The notes under the pieces: generated by a model
What the model saw: only the letters and a program-made list of their open reading frames with translations
Databases searched by the model: none
What the model was told of the DNA's origin: nothing
DNA from: Cycas panzhihuaensis
Taxonomy: Eukaryota > Cycadophyta
NCBI GenBank assembly: GCA_023213395.1
Contig: CM041465.1
Coordinates: forward strand, 144,653,741 to 144,717,740
Direction of reading: 5' to 3'
DNA: 64,000 bases
Program-made: the position numbers and the translations under genes
Shown: positions 35,191 to 47,837 of the stretch, in pieces
How positions within the stretch are numbered: the stretch's first letter is position 1
How the letters are laid out: every line of letters begins with the position of its first letter

Positions 35191-38100
35191 TCAGATATAA
35201 TAATTATGAATTGACCATCAATTAAATATTATTCTCTAACACTCACCTATAATGTTTAATTTTGCTCTTGTCTTATCACATAACTAGACTTCGTTTTCAT
35301 TTGTAAATTGTTTTATATGTGTTTCTTTTTGTGTTTGTTTATCTTCTCCAATTCTTCAAAATGAATCTATCTTCAACTTGCTTGGACTTATAACATTAGG
35401 TTTATAGCCTTACAAAGTGGTGTACATCTTGGGTGCCCATATGCAATTTCCTATAACCTTACCACCTAAGAAAGTACAAGTATCCAGTAACCAATTGTTA
35501 CTAACATTGGGTAATTTGTTGTAGCTCCTATTACCATGCACTTAGGATATCTCAACCATGATTTCATTGTATAATTTCAATTAATGAAGCTATATTCTAG
35601 GTCTAAATAGAGCATTTAACCAGTTATCATAAACGATAATGTATTCTATCACTGATACGACATTTTTCACGTTTATTTCATGAAATAAGTTATCACATGA
35701 ATGCTTGTTTATTAGAATTAATGTTTCTATAATTTCAAATTAAAATATGCTTAAATAAAAAAAAAAAAGGAATTTGTAAAAGTTCTTTTAATTACTTGCC
35801 TTAAATTTAACATTAAAAAAATATCATAAATCAAAACTTAATATAGTCTTGGAACTACTGATGCCAAAGGCTTCAAAACAAACTTTTCAATGCATCTAAT
35901 TGAAATCTATGAGTTCATATGCAAAAGTTATAAAAAAATTGTAGTAGGTATGTAAAATTGGTAGTTTGTTAATTGGGCATTTAAAACTTTCTTATTTAAT
36001 TTCTAAATTTCATTTTTCACCATATGATTGACTGTTAATGTTTTGGGAGTTGGGGTTAACTTCAGAGTTTTACTTAATTTAATTTAATGTAATTGAATAT
36101 TTGGAAAAATAATTAACATTTATCCCAATTAAGAAAGGAAGTGTTGTAACCTTTGAATACAATTTTTTTAGGCAAAGATGTAATTGTATGAAATTTTCAT
36201 TAATTTGGATGATCAATTTTTGGTTTTTGGTGTTTTTAGTAACTGATACAAAACTATAAGTACCTACCCTTTATGTGTGGATGTCACTTTCATAGCTTAG
36301 GGTTTTTTTTCATAGTGAACAACATTGTGGCATCTATTATTTGATGATTTACTATGCTTGGTGATATATGGCTTCTCACGCTCTAACCACCTTCAATTTG
36401 CAACACTTTCTCACCATTTCTTATGTGCTTTTGGCATTCAATCCATACGTTCATATTTCAATGATGTTACGTGCTTCACATTTGCCTCTCAACTTGATGT
36501 TGTATGCTCAAATGTATGCTCCATAGTTCCCTTTGTGGCCTTTATTGTCTCTTAACAACATTTCAAGTATTCAATGAATATGCAAACAAACTTGTTTCTT
36601 TGGTAGTGAATCCCAAATATGGGAGACTTGCAATGGCTTCTAGATATAAGCCACAATTCTCCATGAATTTGTGAGGGTTGTTATGTCTCTCTTTTAACGA
36701 GTTTTTAAGCCGTCAGTTGTAGATCTCCATGTGCCTTTAATATATGCTACTTCAATTTTGTTTTGAGCACTTACCTTCTATATTCCTTAACAAACATGCA
36801 TAAATGTTCCTCTATTCTTTAACAAATAAGCACACATATTTTGAGATTTCAAGGATTTTGTTTCATCATGTATTGTTTTTACACCTAGATTCAACATCTC
36901 TCATATTTAAATTAACTGAACTACCACAAACTCAACAATAATTAACCTCATGGGCATGTTTGAGCCTTTACTGTGGGCTCCATTCAACTGGCAACTATCC
37001 ACAAATTATTGTTATAATAGGATGATTGGGCTTGCATCCATAGTCTTTATAGATGAACCAATGGCATTCACTTCCCAAGTAATAAAGGGTGCACATCATT
37101 AATAGTATGCCACTATGACCTTGTCCATGCCCATATTGTAGCTTCTATATCATGTGAGACTCAATCAAGTCATTTGTCCTATGTCCCCCCAATAGAGAAA
37201 TACTAAATATAATTAAGATTGTAAACTTACTATTAAACTCTTTACATGATATATATTTAGGCTAGCCATATGGATAAACATAGCCCACTGAACCAATTTT
37301 AGAACAATCAAACTCTATATTTAAGATCATAGCTTCAAATATCTCCTCCATTGTATTAGTTATAATTTATACAAATAGGATTCAATAAAATACTTTAAGC
37401 AAACATAATTAATATATTTGCAAAACACTTTCATGCTAGATTTTTTCACCACAATTATGGTAGATTATGCATCACATTTGTGTGTTTTGTATAAGTCTCA
37501 TGCATGAAGTTAAAGATATGTTTTATATTTTTTGAACTTTAGAACACAATACTCATATCAAAGTAAGAATGAGAGACCTAATTTTCATGGAAAGTTAAAA
37601 TAAATAACAATAAGTAAAATGGAAATAAGATAAAATATTACTTAAAATTTCCATAAATTAACTTAAGAAAGTATCTATGTGTGGATTTTGAATAAAAGAC
37701 TCTCTTTTTAAAAAGCAACACCATATTGATCATGAAGCATTCTCTTCCCAACCAATTAGAATTCTTCTTTCAGTAATCTACCACAAAATTAGGGTCATGA
37801 TATAAGCATGTGAATTTTTCTATGACATTAACTCTATGGTTTAAAGATAGCATTATGGATCAACTTGTGTTTATAACAAGATGGAGTCGCATTATGACAA
37901 GAACCCTTGGAGTCACACGAAGGATAAATAGTTAACTCGAGTTCTACCACAAAATCAAACCCTTGAAATCACATCAAGTTAATAGTGTATTTTGATGTAA
38001 GCTATGGAGTGACATCATAACTCCCTTGAAATCATATCAAGGGCCATTAGAGGCATAGTAAGGTTAGGTACATGCACTTATGACAATTGAGATATCAACG

Positions 38101-38770
38101 CCCTTGGGTTAACAATGGTTTCATACTACATGCCACTCTAAATCATTAGAACCCCTTAGACCCACATTAAGGTTCTACAATTGCACCTACAAATAATAAC
38201 AAGAACTCTTTCAGATTTTGGCATTATATCTAAGCACCTCATATAGAAGCAACATCATTTCTCATGATATTTCTCCTTGTAAACGTATTAAACCTAAACC
38301 TTTAAGGCATGCAAAATGAAGAGATGAAGAGAAACTCAAAGAATAAAAATGGAGAATGAGGAATAATAGGGTGAGGAATAAGGATCCTTACTAGTTATAG
38401 AATTAGAGCCTTTGTTTACTAAAAGTTAAATGCATATGATTCAAATGTCTGTATAATATATCTTAAATCATAAAGGATTAATAATATAATATCAAAAGGG
38501 AGGATGGAGAAGATGAGCATTCCAAATAATTTATGTCAAGAATGAAGAGGTAAGTCTTCTTTTATAATTTGGTTCATAGGTGATCAAGAGAAAGTCTTCA
38601 TTCAAACGACATTCTAAAAGTTATTAATGGGTGATTAGAAAATTTTCATACATTATAATTGTGTTCTAGACATGATTAAGAAGTAATTAAAAAATTTTCC
38701 ATTCTAATTATACTTTGAGTGATTAAGAAGTGATCATAATGTTTTCCATTATCTATTTATTCTCTAAAAG
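35191..38770. other. Rest of unit copy 2, no gene seen
   Basis: AT-rich. It contains the empty insertion site for the copy-1 gypsy element at about 35846-35856. Otherwise only short non-conserved frames. Confidence 0.7.
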
Positions 38771-39010
38771 TATATGGGAGATGGTTAGAGTGTTTTTAAT
38801 CTTTTAATCATGTTTAGAAGTGCTTAAAAGTTGATTAGAAGGGTCATCATTCTCTAATAATATTTTAATGGTGTGGAATAAAGGTCATGGTCTCATATCC
38901 CTTAAAGTCAATTTTAAAAGCAACATTATTAATTATGTGATTTTCAAGGTGATATTTTTTTATTAGGAATTTTTAATTTTTAATTTTTAATTCACTCAAT
39001 TTTACTTTTA
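38771..39010 (+). repeat. Truncated third copy of the tandem unit
   Basis: The first 240 bp of the unit repeat once more, up to the motif CAATTTTACTTTTAGA, where copies 1 and 2 continue with AAGTATTTAAT and this copy changes to CTCCCTACC. This is the right end of the array in the window. Confidence 0.92.
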
Positions 39011-39948
39011 GACTCCCTACCTCATTTTTCCTACACTGCCCTATTTATGCTCCAAAAAAAAAGGATGAAAAGATTGAATTTCTTTACGCTCTATTGGTTG
39101 CTTCTGCCTGCTCATTTAGGTTGTATAACAAGAGGTAGCTAGTTCACACCAATAGATGCTTTTTCGTTTATGCACACACTCACTTGTTTCTTCGCCCCTT
39201 GCATATCATTGGGTAGATTCACATCTCTTGCTTGTGCTCTTTTTCTTGGAAACTTACTTGCCCTCTTTTCTTTCCTTGCATATAAAAGACAAAGAGAGTG
39301 AGGCCATACTTAGGAAAAGAGAGAGAGCATATTATTTTCTTCAAGGTTTATTTCTTGTATTACAAAGGAGCAAACGCAAATACGATACCTTACACTCCAC
39401 ATCACTTTATCACATAATGGAAATAAAACATACAAGTAACATGCTTTGTTTGTTATCCACACCTAAAACCTTCTTAGGCATAACGCCTTGGGAGTACCTT
39501 CTCTTAAGATCACCTCTTTAGCCTACATTTAGTATATTAACCCAACCTCCCCTTTTGCTTGCTTACATTGCTAGCCACCCTAGGCTTACATGCGAGTCTT
39601 GTTCCCTTTCTGTTAGGGCCTACTTCACCCATCATCCCTTCATAAGAAAAGGTACACCCTTGCTTCCTCCTCCTTGCTTTGGCCATCCAAGACAGGAGAG
39701 CCCCTTTTGAGGTTACTCAGGAAGTCGAGGAGATCCCTCTCTCACTCCCAACTCTGAATCAAGGAGGTGTTACCTGAAAGGGAGTTTGTGCGCTATTTGC
39801 GGGTCCTCAAACCTGCGTTTCGATGCACTGATGCCATTTGTGGGTGATCTCTTCCCCTTGCTCTTGTAGATCCTTAGCCATGAGATCGTTAGTTGTGTTG
39901 GCTCGATCTCGTCCAAGTCTAGTGCCCCCCCTAGAGGTACGATTCCAC
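39011..39948. other. Unassigned sequence between array and Tat element
   Basis: About 940 bp, less AT-rich than the array. It sits where the 5' LTR of the Tat element should be, ending just before a plausible primer-binding site. By eye it does not resemble the 3' LTR at 51801-52666. A TATAAAAG stretch (about 39282) lies in it. It may be a different LTR, a leader, or foreign sequence joined by recombination. No convincing gene. Confidence 0.5.
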
Positions 39949-39966
39949 TGGCAACCATACTGGGGA
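39949..39966 (+). other. Possible primer-binding site of Tat element
   Basis: TGGCAACCATACTGGGGA resembles the conserved start of Tat internal regions (TGGCGAC-x-CTGGGGA type). It follows a CCA (39945-39947) that could be an LTR end. Without a matching LTR this stays tentative. Confidence 0.5.
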
Positions 39967-40359
39967 CTCGCCAATAAGGGATTAATTCTTCTCCCTGATC
40001 TATTGGCGCTACCTCCTTTTTGGTAGTTCTCCTCGATTTGCTAGGCATCCCCCAACGCTTGTCACTTTACAATCTCTTTTTTCTTCAAATCTTTAGGAAG
40101 AACTTGTATCCAATGATTCTGTCATGGTTTACAAGGCCTTCCTCCTTCGTTGGAAGACTCCCCTTACTGTCCCCTTCCATCGCCGGATTCTGAATTAACC
40201 ATGGAAGGATTTCCTTCGGATTAAGCATTTCATGCCTACGTATCCAAGTCCCACCAACCATCCACTTCTTTCTAAGGGCCCATCCAAGAGGGTGAGGACC
40301 CTATTTTCTACCTGGGTGACCAAGAACACCTGCGAGTCTGCCACCTCTCCAGTCATGAG

Positions 40360-42900
40360 ATGGAAGCATCCTCTCCCTTGAAATATCATCAGCTTGGTGG
40401 CGATTCTCATGAGGACCATCTTGTGGGGTCTACCTCATATGAGGACCCATCGACCTCGTATGATCAGGTGGATACCCCTCCCATAGATGTGGTGGAAGCC
40501 ATTAACCAGTGCTTCCAAGCCGCTAGCCTCCAATTACATCCTAAGAGGTTGGATAATATCCTACGAAGCATAGTGCTTCCTTCTTCCACGTCCCCGCTAC
40601 CTTGTCCATCCCATTCAACTCCCTTACTTGTAATGAGGGATTCCCTCATTACAGGTCCCTCATTGCATCTTCTTCTCCTTGTGGTCCATGTTCCTTAGGG
40701 ACCACCCAAGGCATATCCTCTTCCCAACTTGGGTTGAGTATGCCTCCCTCTAACCAAATGACTACGCCTCAACCGACCGTAGTCTACCCGCCTCCCGTTA
40801 GATCTAGAGGACTCGCACATTCCCCTACTTCTAGCTGTGTGGGACCAATCCCTACACATACCCAAGCTCAACCTAGGGATCTTTCCCTTTATGTGCCCCT
40901 AGGATATACTTCCCAACCATGGGGCCATGGTAAAGGGAATCCTCTTCCTATTTATAGAGCAGATCCTTTGCATCTGTATGGTGTTGCACCACCTATAGGC
41001 GGCCCATACGGGTAAAATCTGATTTTGCACCCTTCTATTCCATCATCTTACTGTCCTTATTATGCGACACCTTTGCAAGGAGGGCAAGCCCCCTCCCAAG
41101 GTGCCCCCTCTCAAGTCCCCTTTCAACAAGGGGCATATCCTTAAGGAGGGATAGGTCCCTCACACCCATCCATTCCTCTTCCAATTCCTTTGAATGCAGG
41201 ATTTGTTCCCTCCCATCAAATGGGAGGAAGTGCATATCCCCCTCCGAACCAAGTCTCCCAAGGAGGATTCAGACAACCTTGCTCACCTCCTCTTCCATCT
41301 TTAGTTGACCCTATAGTTTAATCAAGGGCACGCCCCTTTATCGATTATAGATCAACCCCTTTATCTATCAAGGCGCTAAGAAATAACTTACCGCCTCAGC
41401 CTTATGAGGTGCCCAATTTGCATATTAGAAGTTTTTCTGTGGCGTGCATCGATTATTGAGCATATGACCATATCCTAATGAAACGTTTTCCACGCTCTCT
41501 TCAAGGTGATGCCCTTAAATGGTTCTATTGCCTTCCAGCACACTCTATTCACTCATTCCAACAACTCATTGATGAATTCGTCAATTATTTTGATGTAGTT
41601 CATCCCTTTGAAAGTGGAATGAAGGCTCTCCTATCTCTTAAACAAGGTCATGATGAGATGAATCATGACTTTGTGAGACACTTCCACCATCTTCTCCACT
41701 CCACGAAGGCAACCTTTCTCGAGGAGTTAAAGAGAGATCTCTTTGTTAATGCTCTTCATCCTGAAGTCCATGTAGAAGTCCTCAAGATAGGGGTGTCGAC
41801 ATGCGACTCCGCCATAGCCAACTGCTTGGCTCTTGAGACTATTGAGATCTAGGTGGGTCTCAAGAAGCCTCTTAGGTCCTCACAATGGTGTAAGGTACCT
41901 CCTCCACCTTACGATACCAAAATCTAACAACCTCCTAGGTCTTCATCTCATTCGATAGAGAAGACCTTAGACCCCTTGACCTCCACTATACATTCTTTTG
42001 AATGTATGATAAAGGAGCTTAAAGTCCAAACCCCTTCGTCACCCACTTCTCACAAATTTGTTCATCAAACTTCTTAAGCCGCACCTCCCAAGGGCAGTAA
42101 TACTCAACCTTCTCAAACAAGGAAGATATATTCTTCCTTAGAGAAGAAGTGGTGTTCCGTTCGTGGGGAATACTTTTACAAGGACTTACAATGTATGGCC
42201 CAACACCCTAAAGCCACCTCACAACGTGACTCTTCCCCTAAATGGGCGTTTAGACCTAATCTAGACTCACCTGTCTATAAGGATCCTTTCCCCAAATATG
42301 GGAAATGTGATCACAATACCCAACAAAAGGGTAACCAAAACATAGGAACATCCCCCAATCCTTGCCCCGCACAAGCTAAATTGAAGGGTATAAGGAACTC
42401 TTCCTCTTCTTCTAGTTCTCCCAACCACCGAACTCCTTCCCCCTCTCGATCATGAAATAAGGGAAAGAGAGTCACTCAAATGCTTGAGACCACACCCTTA
42501 TATGCCTTGACCCAGTTCTAAGTGGCCAAAGAGGTAACATGTGCTTCTTCTTCTACTCCTCACCTTGATCCTCCTCTGGAAGTCCTGCCTCTAAAAATCC
42601 CCATGCTTCCCAAGACCATTCTCATGCGTCCCAATCATTACAATTTTTGAAGGGTGCTTCCCCAACCTACCGCGAAGGGGAAGCCCTTCTCCATTGTTGA
42701 AAAGCTTCACACCGTGGTCGCGGGGATGTCCATGATGGACGTCTTAAGAAGTTGTCCTGGGCAATGCGCTTTTCTTTTAGAGACTTTAGGTTTACTTGAT
42801 GCGTATGTTCACGCCTTGGATGTTGCCCCAAGTCACGAGCATGCCATCTCGTTCGATCTTAAAGATCTCCCCTAAGCTAATGTAAGGGAATGCCAATGGC
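40360..42900 (+). pseudogene. gag of Tat element
   Basis: First piece 40360-40698 (starts MEASSPLKYHQ) is in one frame; from about 40602 the coding moves to the next frame, which then stays in use through integrase. Residues are Pro/Ser/Gln-rich up to about 41300. The gag core lies at about 41370-41852 with LMKRFPRSLQGDALKWFYCL and SFQQLIDEFVNYF, the usual retrotransposon gag pattern. A Cys-containing stretch (KKWCSVRGEYFYKDLQC, about 42145) is in the place of the zinc knuckle but does not have the CCHC spacing. About eleven in-frame stops, no net frameshift after 40700. Role in the family: capsid and RNA packaging. Confidence 0.75.
40629..40653. repeat. Near-perfect palindrome with 12-bp arms
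   Basis: TGTAATGAGGGA, one central T, TCCCTCATTACA, in the Tat gag where the reading frame changes. Confidence 0.9.
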
Positions 42901-44045
42901 ACTACCCCTTCATCATAACCATAAACACACTTGAATGCACCCTTTGAAGGACCGTTGTAGACAATGGTTCTTCTGTTAATGCCATGCCCTTGCGCATCAT
43001 GCAAGAGCTTGGAATATCGACCCTTGAACTGGTCCTGTGGCATTATCAAGGCTACAATGGTAGCAAAAAGACACCCTTGGGGTTAGTTTCTATTCCCCTC
43101 ACTCTCAAGGACAAAGTTGTCATTTCCAATTTCATAGTCCTCGATGTGGACGTGGACTACAACCTCTTGTTAAGATGCCCATGACTCGATCAAATGGGAG
43201 TTGTGTGCTCATCCTGTTGGGGGTAACTTAAGTTCGTCCATGAGGGGCAAATGAAGGTTGTCCTCAGGGAGCCCCCTCCCACCAAATAACTTCATTAATT
43301 CCATTAGGCGGTTTGTGACTAGGCGAAGGGTAATCAGGGCCCATCTGCCTATGCTTCTGCTTGTTCTATTAATATTCCTAGTTTGACTTACCTGAAAGAA
43401 GGCCTTTCTCCTTCTTCCTTGAACCTTATCTGTTTTGCCCCTATTGGTGTAGGGAGCTACGGGTACCTCGTCATCCTTAGCGACAACGAGTCCGACGGTG
43501 ACGATGAGGACCTTCCTCATCTCGTATCCTTCCTAAACATGAGTAGGGGGCACTCTTTTCATTTCAGGTCCTGACTTGGAACCCCTTCCATCGAGGAGTC
43601 TAGGCCTCTTCCTGATTCACATGTCATTGTTCCTGTCTCTCGTGCGATCTCCCATATCACCTCATCTTTCACTTCATCACCCTCCATAGGTGATGAGGCA
43701 AAGGAACCTCTTATCACCTATCATAAGAGGTCGCCCTTTGACTCTTCCAAAGAGTCCCTTGACTACATTGAGTGGTGGGTTAGCCGCTACAGTCTCACTA
43801 CTCCTACTCCTCACCCCTCATCTTCTCCAAGTGTAATTATCCATGAGATAGATTGCTTCGAGGACGATGAGGCCTTACTAGAGCACTTAGTAGGATCTAC
43901 GTCCAATCTCCCTCCTGGTCACCATAAACTCGATCACCAGAAGATCTTAGACATTTGGTCACCCCTAGCCAACCCAAACCCATCTTCTTCTTCTTCGTCC
44001 CCTCCTATTGACTAAGCCCCCCTTCACTTTGAGGAAGGGAATGTC
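42901..44045 (+). pseudogene. Protease region and linker of Tat element
   Basis: Same frame as gag and RT. The active-site region is VVDNGSSVNAMPL at about 42955-42995, with catalytic D followed by N-G-S. Further family features: DVDVDYNLLLRCP at about 43145-43181 followed by a stop where Tat proteases have W (RCPW-L). A cluster of four stops lies at 43290-43320. From 43575 to about 44015 the frame is open for about 147 codons, acidic and Ser/Pro-rich, the spacer to RT. It would cut the polyprotein; this copy cannot. Confidence 0.75.
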
Positions 44046-45470
44046 ATGTGCATGGGGCAACCAAGGATATCATCCTTATTCTTGGTAAGGTCATTAAGGT
44101 GGAAGTGTTCTCCTGATGAAATGAAAGAATATACCCTTCTTTTCCATGAATTCCGTGACATTTTTACGTGGGACTATTTTGACATGAAGGGGATAGATCC
44201 TTCTATTGTCACCCATAACCTCACTACCATTCTGGGTGCTCGCCCTATGCGGCAAAAGCAACGCCCTCTTCACCTAAAACTTTTAGCTGCCGTGAAGATG
44301 GAAGTTGAGAAACTCCTAGATGCATGGTTAATCACTTCCATCAACTACCCCAAGTGGGTGTCTAACATCATTCCTATTGCTAAGAAGAATGGGACGATTA
44401 GGATATGTGTTGACTTTCATGACATTAACAACGCATGTCCAAAAGATAATTTTTCTCTCCCCTTCATTGGTTAGATGATTGATTGAACTGCTAGATTTGA
44501 AGTCATGTCCTTAATGGACGGCTTCTCAAGATATAACCAAATCCATATTTCCCCTGAAGACCATCATAGAACGGCTTTCGCTACTCTTTAGGCAACTGTT
44601 TCTTACAAGGTGATGCCCTTTAGGCTCAAGAATGCAGACTCCACTTATCAAAGGGTGATGCAATTTGTCTTTCAGGACCTCATTAACAAATCCCTTGAGG
44701 TTTTTATGGATGACATGATGGACCTTTCGTGCATAAGGGCCCACCATCCCAACGATTGGTGGGCCATCTTCACACGATGTCGCAAATACCATGTAAGCCT
44801 AAACCCTCTTAAATGTGTGTTTGTCGTGCCAGTTGGCAAACTCCTTGGTTTCCTTGTTTTGAAACAAGGTATCCAAATTGATCTTGACAAAGTCAAGGCC
44901 ATCCTTGACATGTCTCCTCCGAAGACCCAACAACAAATCAAGTCATTCTTTGGTAGTTTAGGTTTTCTTAGGCGTTTCTTGGCAAACTTCGCTATAAATG
45001 TAAAACCTCTCACTAACCTGTTGAAGAAAGGGGCCCCATTCGTTTGGTCTCCAAAGACCCAAGAAGCCTTTGAGGAGCTCAAGAGAGCCCTGGCTTCTGC
45101 TCTGACTTTGGCATCCCCTCTCTTCAATAGGCCTTTCATCCTTTATATTTCAGCTACCGATGAATCCTTGGGTGCTATGCTCGCCCAAGAGGATGACTCG
45201 AGAACTGAGAAAGCCATCTATTTCATCAGTCACACCCTAGTTGCTGTTGAACTCAACTACTCCCCTACCGAGAAGGAATGCCTCTCCTTGGTGCACACTA
45301 CCAAGAACTTTAGGTACTACTTGCTCAGAAACACTACTCGAGTGATCTTTCAGTCTGATCCTTTGATGTATTTGCTAATCTGATTTAACCTAATAAGTAG
45401 GACTAGCAAGTGGGCAATCCTTCTTCAAGAATTCAATCTCTAGATTGTTAACAGGAAATTAAAAAAGGGT
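44046..45470 (+). pseudogene. Reverse transcriptase and gypsy RNase H of Tat element
   Basis: One frame. RT motifs: NIIPIAKKNGTIRICVDF, LMDGFSRYNQI, VMPFRLKNADSTYQRVMQ and the catalytic VFMDDMM at about 44700 (both D kept). The connection shows FFGSLGFLRRFL. RNase H follows: D in ILYISATDESLGAML, E in YSPTEKECLSLV, D in VIFQSDPLMYLL. Stops at about 44472, 44487, 44589, 45381 and 45441; each is explained by one transition from the expected W, R or Q codon. After the RNase H only about 60 codons separate it from integrase, too short for the second RNase H usually found here in Tat. Confidence 0.85.
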
Positions 45471-46847
45471 ATGGTAGTTGTTGAACAACTAGTCGACACC
45501 CCCATCCAAAACTCCTCTGACGCTCCTGTTGGTGATTCCTTACCTAACAAACCCATCTTTACTATTAAGAACTCGTCTCTCCATCCATTTACCAACAGTG
45601 AGTGGTATGGGGATATTGTGCGATACCTTGCTGAGCAGTAGTATCATCCCAATGCTAGTGATAAGGTTAGGTCACATATTCAGGCTACTGCCAGGCAATA
45701 CTTCCTCATGGAAGAGGTATTCTACAAGAGGTCTTTCAATGGGATCCTTCTCCACTGCATCAGTCCCGACTAGGCTGGCCAAATACTTTGTGAGTGTCAT
45801 AATGACGTTTATAGGGGCCATTTTGGAGGCCAATCCATGGCCTAAAGGATCCTTCACATGGGCTATTATTGGTCGTCCCTCTTTAAGGATGCCCATGTCT
45901 ATGCCATGTGATGTTGTCGGTGTCAAGAGCATGCCAACTTCATATGTTTGCCTTTCAAGGTATTGCACCCTGTTATATCTCCATGGCCTTTCTCTCAATG
46001 GGGATTAGACCTCATTGGGGCTATAACCCCACCTTCTTCGTAGTAGCACAAGTTTATCTTAACTGTGATGAAATACTTTACCAAATGGGCCAAAGCAATC
46101 CCTCTATCCTCTACTCCTGATAAGATGATAGCTACCTTCATCTACTAACATATCATTTGTTGATTTGGGGTTCCTTACGTCTTGGTCACAGACAATGGAA
46201 CCCCCTTTTATAATAAGCAGATGGATGAACTTTGTGAGAAATTTAAGATATCTCACAAATCTTTGTCTCCCTATTACCCCTAGGCTAATGGATAAATAGA
46301 ATCTTTTAACAAAACCCTTATAAACATCCTGAAGAAAACCGTAGCCCAATCACAAAAGGATTGACATCTTCAACTTCCTTTCACTCTTTGGGCATACCGC
46401 ACTTCTATCCACATAGCTACAAGGATGACCCCATTCTCCCTTGTGTATGAAACTGAGGCAGTCCTCCCATTAGAAGTTGAAATCCTATCCTTGTGAGTTT
46501 CCCTTCCGGGTCTTATTGACGAGGAGTCCTATTGTCAGGCTCGACTCCTAGACCTCGAAGCCCTAGATGATAAATGCTTGGCTACATACCAAGTGAACCT
46601 TGTCTCCAAAGCTAGGGCATGAAGGACGTATGACAAATGCCTTTTCCCTTGCCCTTTGCATCCCAAGAACCATGTCATCAAATTGGAATATCTCCATGAT
46701 TGCTTGTCCAAATTTAGACCTAAATGGGTTGGTCCTTTCGTCATTCTCGAGAGTCTCGATAACGACATCTACAGGATCGCAACCTTAGAGGGTCTTGAAT
46801 TTGAGAAGGCCGTCAACGGTAAGTTTCTAAAGAAATTCTACATGTGA
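45471..46847 (+). pseudogene. Integrase of Tat element
   Basis: Continues in the same frame. The zinc domain is ECHNDVYRGHFGG then CCRCQEHANF (HHCC complete, with two stops between). Core: D in QWGLDLIGAI, D in VTDNGTPFYN, and E in the motif reading ANG-stop-IESFN at about 46290, so the D-D-E set is still readable. C-terminal part: YETEAVLPLEVEI, then the globular GPF domain (WVGPFVILESL) ending at a stop at 46845. About twelve in-frame stops, no frameshift. Inserts element DNA into the genome; this copy cannot. Confidence 0.85.
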
Positions 46848-47837
46848 TTGTCCCTACTCCTTGGTAGGCCTAGCACACTACTTCTCTCTCCTCGCTTTGA
46901 AATGAGCCTAAACTACCACTCTAAGTGCGTCTCCATTCCTCCTAACCAAAAGTAGAATGGCGGCTTAAGGTGGTTTTCCTATTTTACAGTTCCCCCTATG
47001 GCATCCCTTGTTTCCCTCCTATGGGAAACCTTTCATCCTAGTTGGACGTGTAGGCTTTCATCGCTTCTAAGCCCAGAAACATGCCCCAACTAGGACCGCA
47101 TGCTTGAGTACCCATACTCTCTCTTTGTCATCACTTCCTTTGCATATTTTCTATGCTCCTTCGATAAACATACATGGCCCTTCATCTCTTAGCCTCACAC
47201 ATGTCTATCATCTACACTCATGGTGGTCGTGTGTGCCCGCTATGAGTGTGGTCCTACATGAATGGAAGTGTAGGTGCCACATGAGTGATCTAATAACAAA
47301 AACCATATAACAATCAACTAATATCATCATGATGTATAGCCCCTCGTACACTCGTGCACCTATGTTTACATACACATAAACATGTAAGCATATAAGCAAA
47401 TAAACATCAAATACACCATCATAACACTGCCATCATGGATCAAATGGGGTGCCAATGGGCCCCTGTGTATATATATAATGAATCATATCATACAAAATAA
47501 TGTAGTACATCATCCTAGGGAAGTTGGAATCCTTGCAGGGGGGAGTATAATCATATGGCAACATATGGTGACTCCTTGGAGTCTGGTGTTTTCCCAATTA
47601 AAACTAATTATATCCTACTCCTCGGTGCCCCTACTCTCAGGGGGTATCATTTCCTGGCTGACGTGATCCCTCCCTAGGAGACCACATGCCTCTTAGGCTC
47701 CTCCGTCACCATTGTGAGCTCCCTGCCTTACTTCCCTCATCTCGAGGCCTCCTTGGGGTCATCACTATCATGTGGGTCTGAGTCCTACTTCACGATGACC
47801 TTGCAGCCATCTGCTCCACCAACTGATCGTATCACAT
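46848..47837. other. Spacer of Tat element, no gene seen
   Basis: About 1 kb between the integrase end and the antisense PMD frame. Short frames only; pyrimidine-rich at the start. A (TA) stretch lies at about 47468-47477. Confidence 0.6.

Larger units (their letters stand above)
22453..38770 (+). repeat. ~16-kb tandem unit, copy 2
   Basis: Second full copy of the unit, 16.3 kb, directly following copy 1 with no spacer, in the same orientation. The order of internal parts is identical: minus-strand TR-GAG element, spacer, plus-strand TR-GAG fragment, Tat-type LTR, spacer. It lacks the gypsy element of copy 1 and carries a TRIM and a 166-bp segment that copy 1 lacks. Confidence 0.93.

Noticed and set aside
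40602-46847. Alternative genetic code or stop readthrough to explain the stop-rich open frame
   Set aside because: All three stop codons occur, at positions expected to be W, R or Q, so no single reassignment restores the frame; transition-driven decay is simpler.
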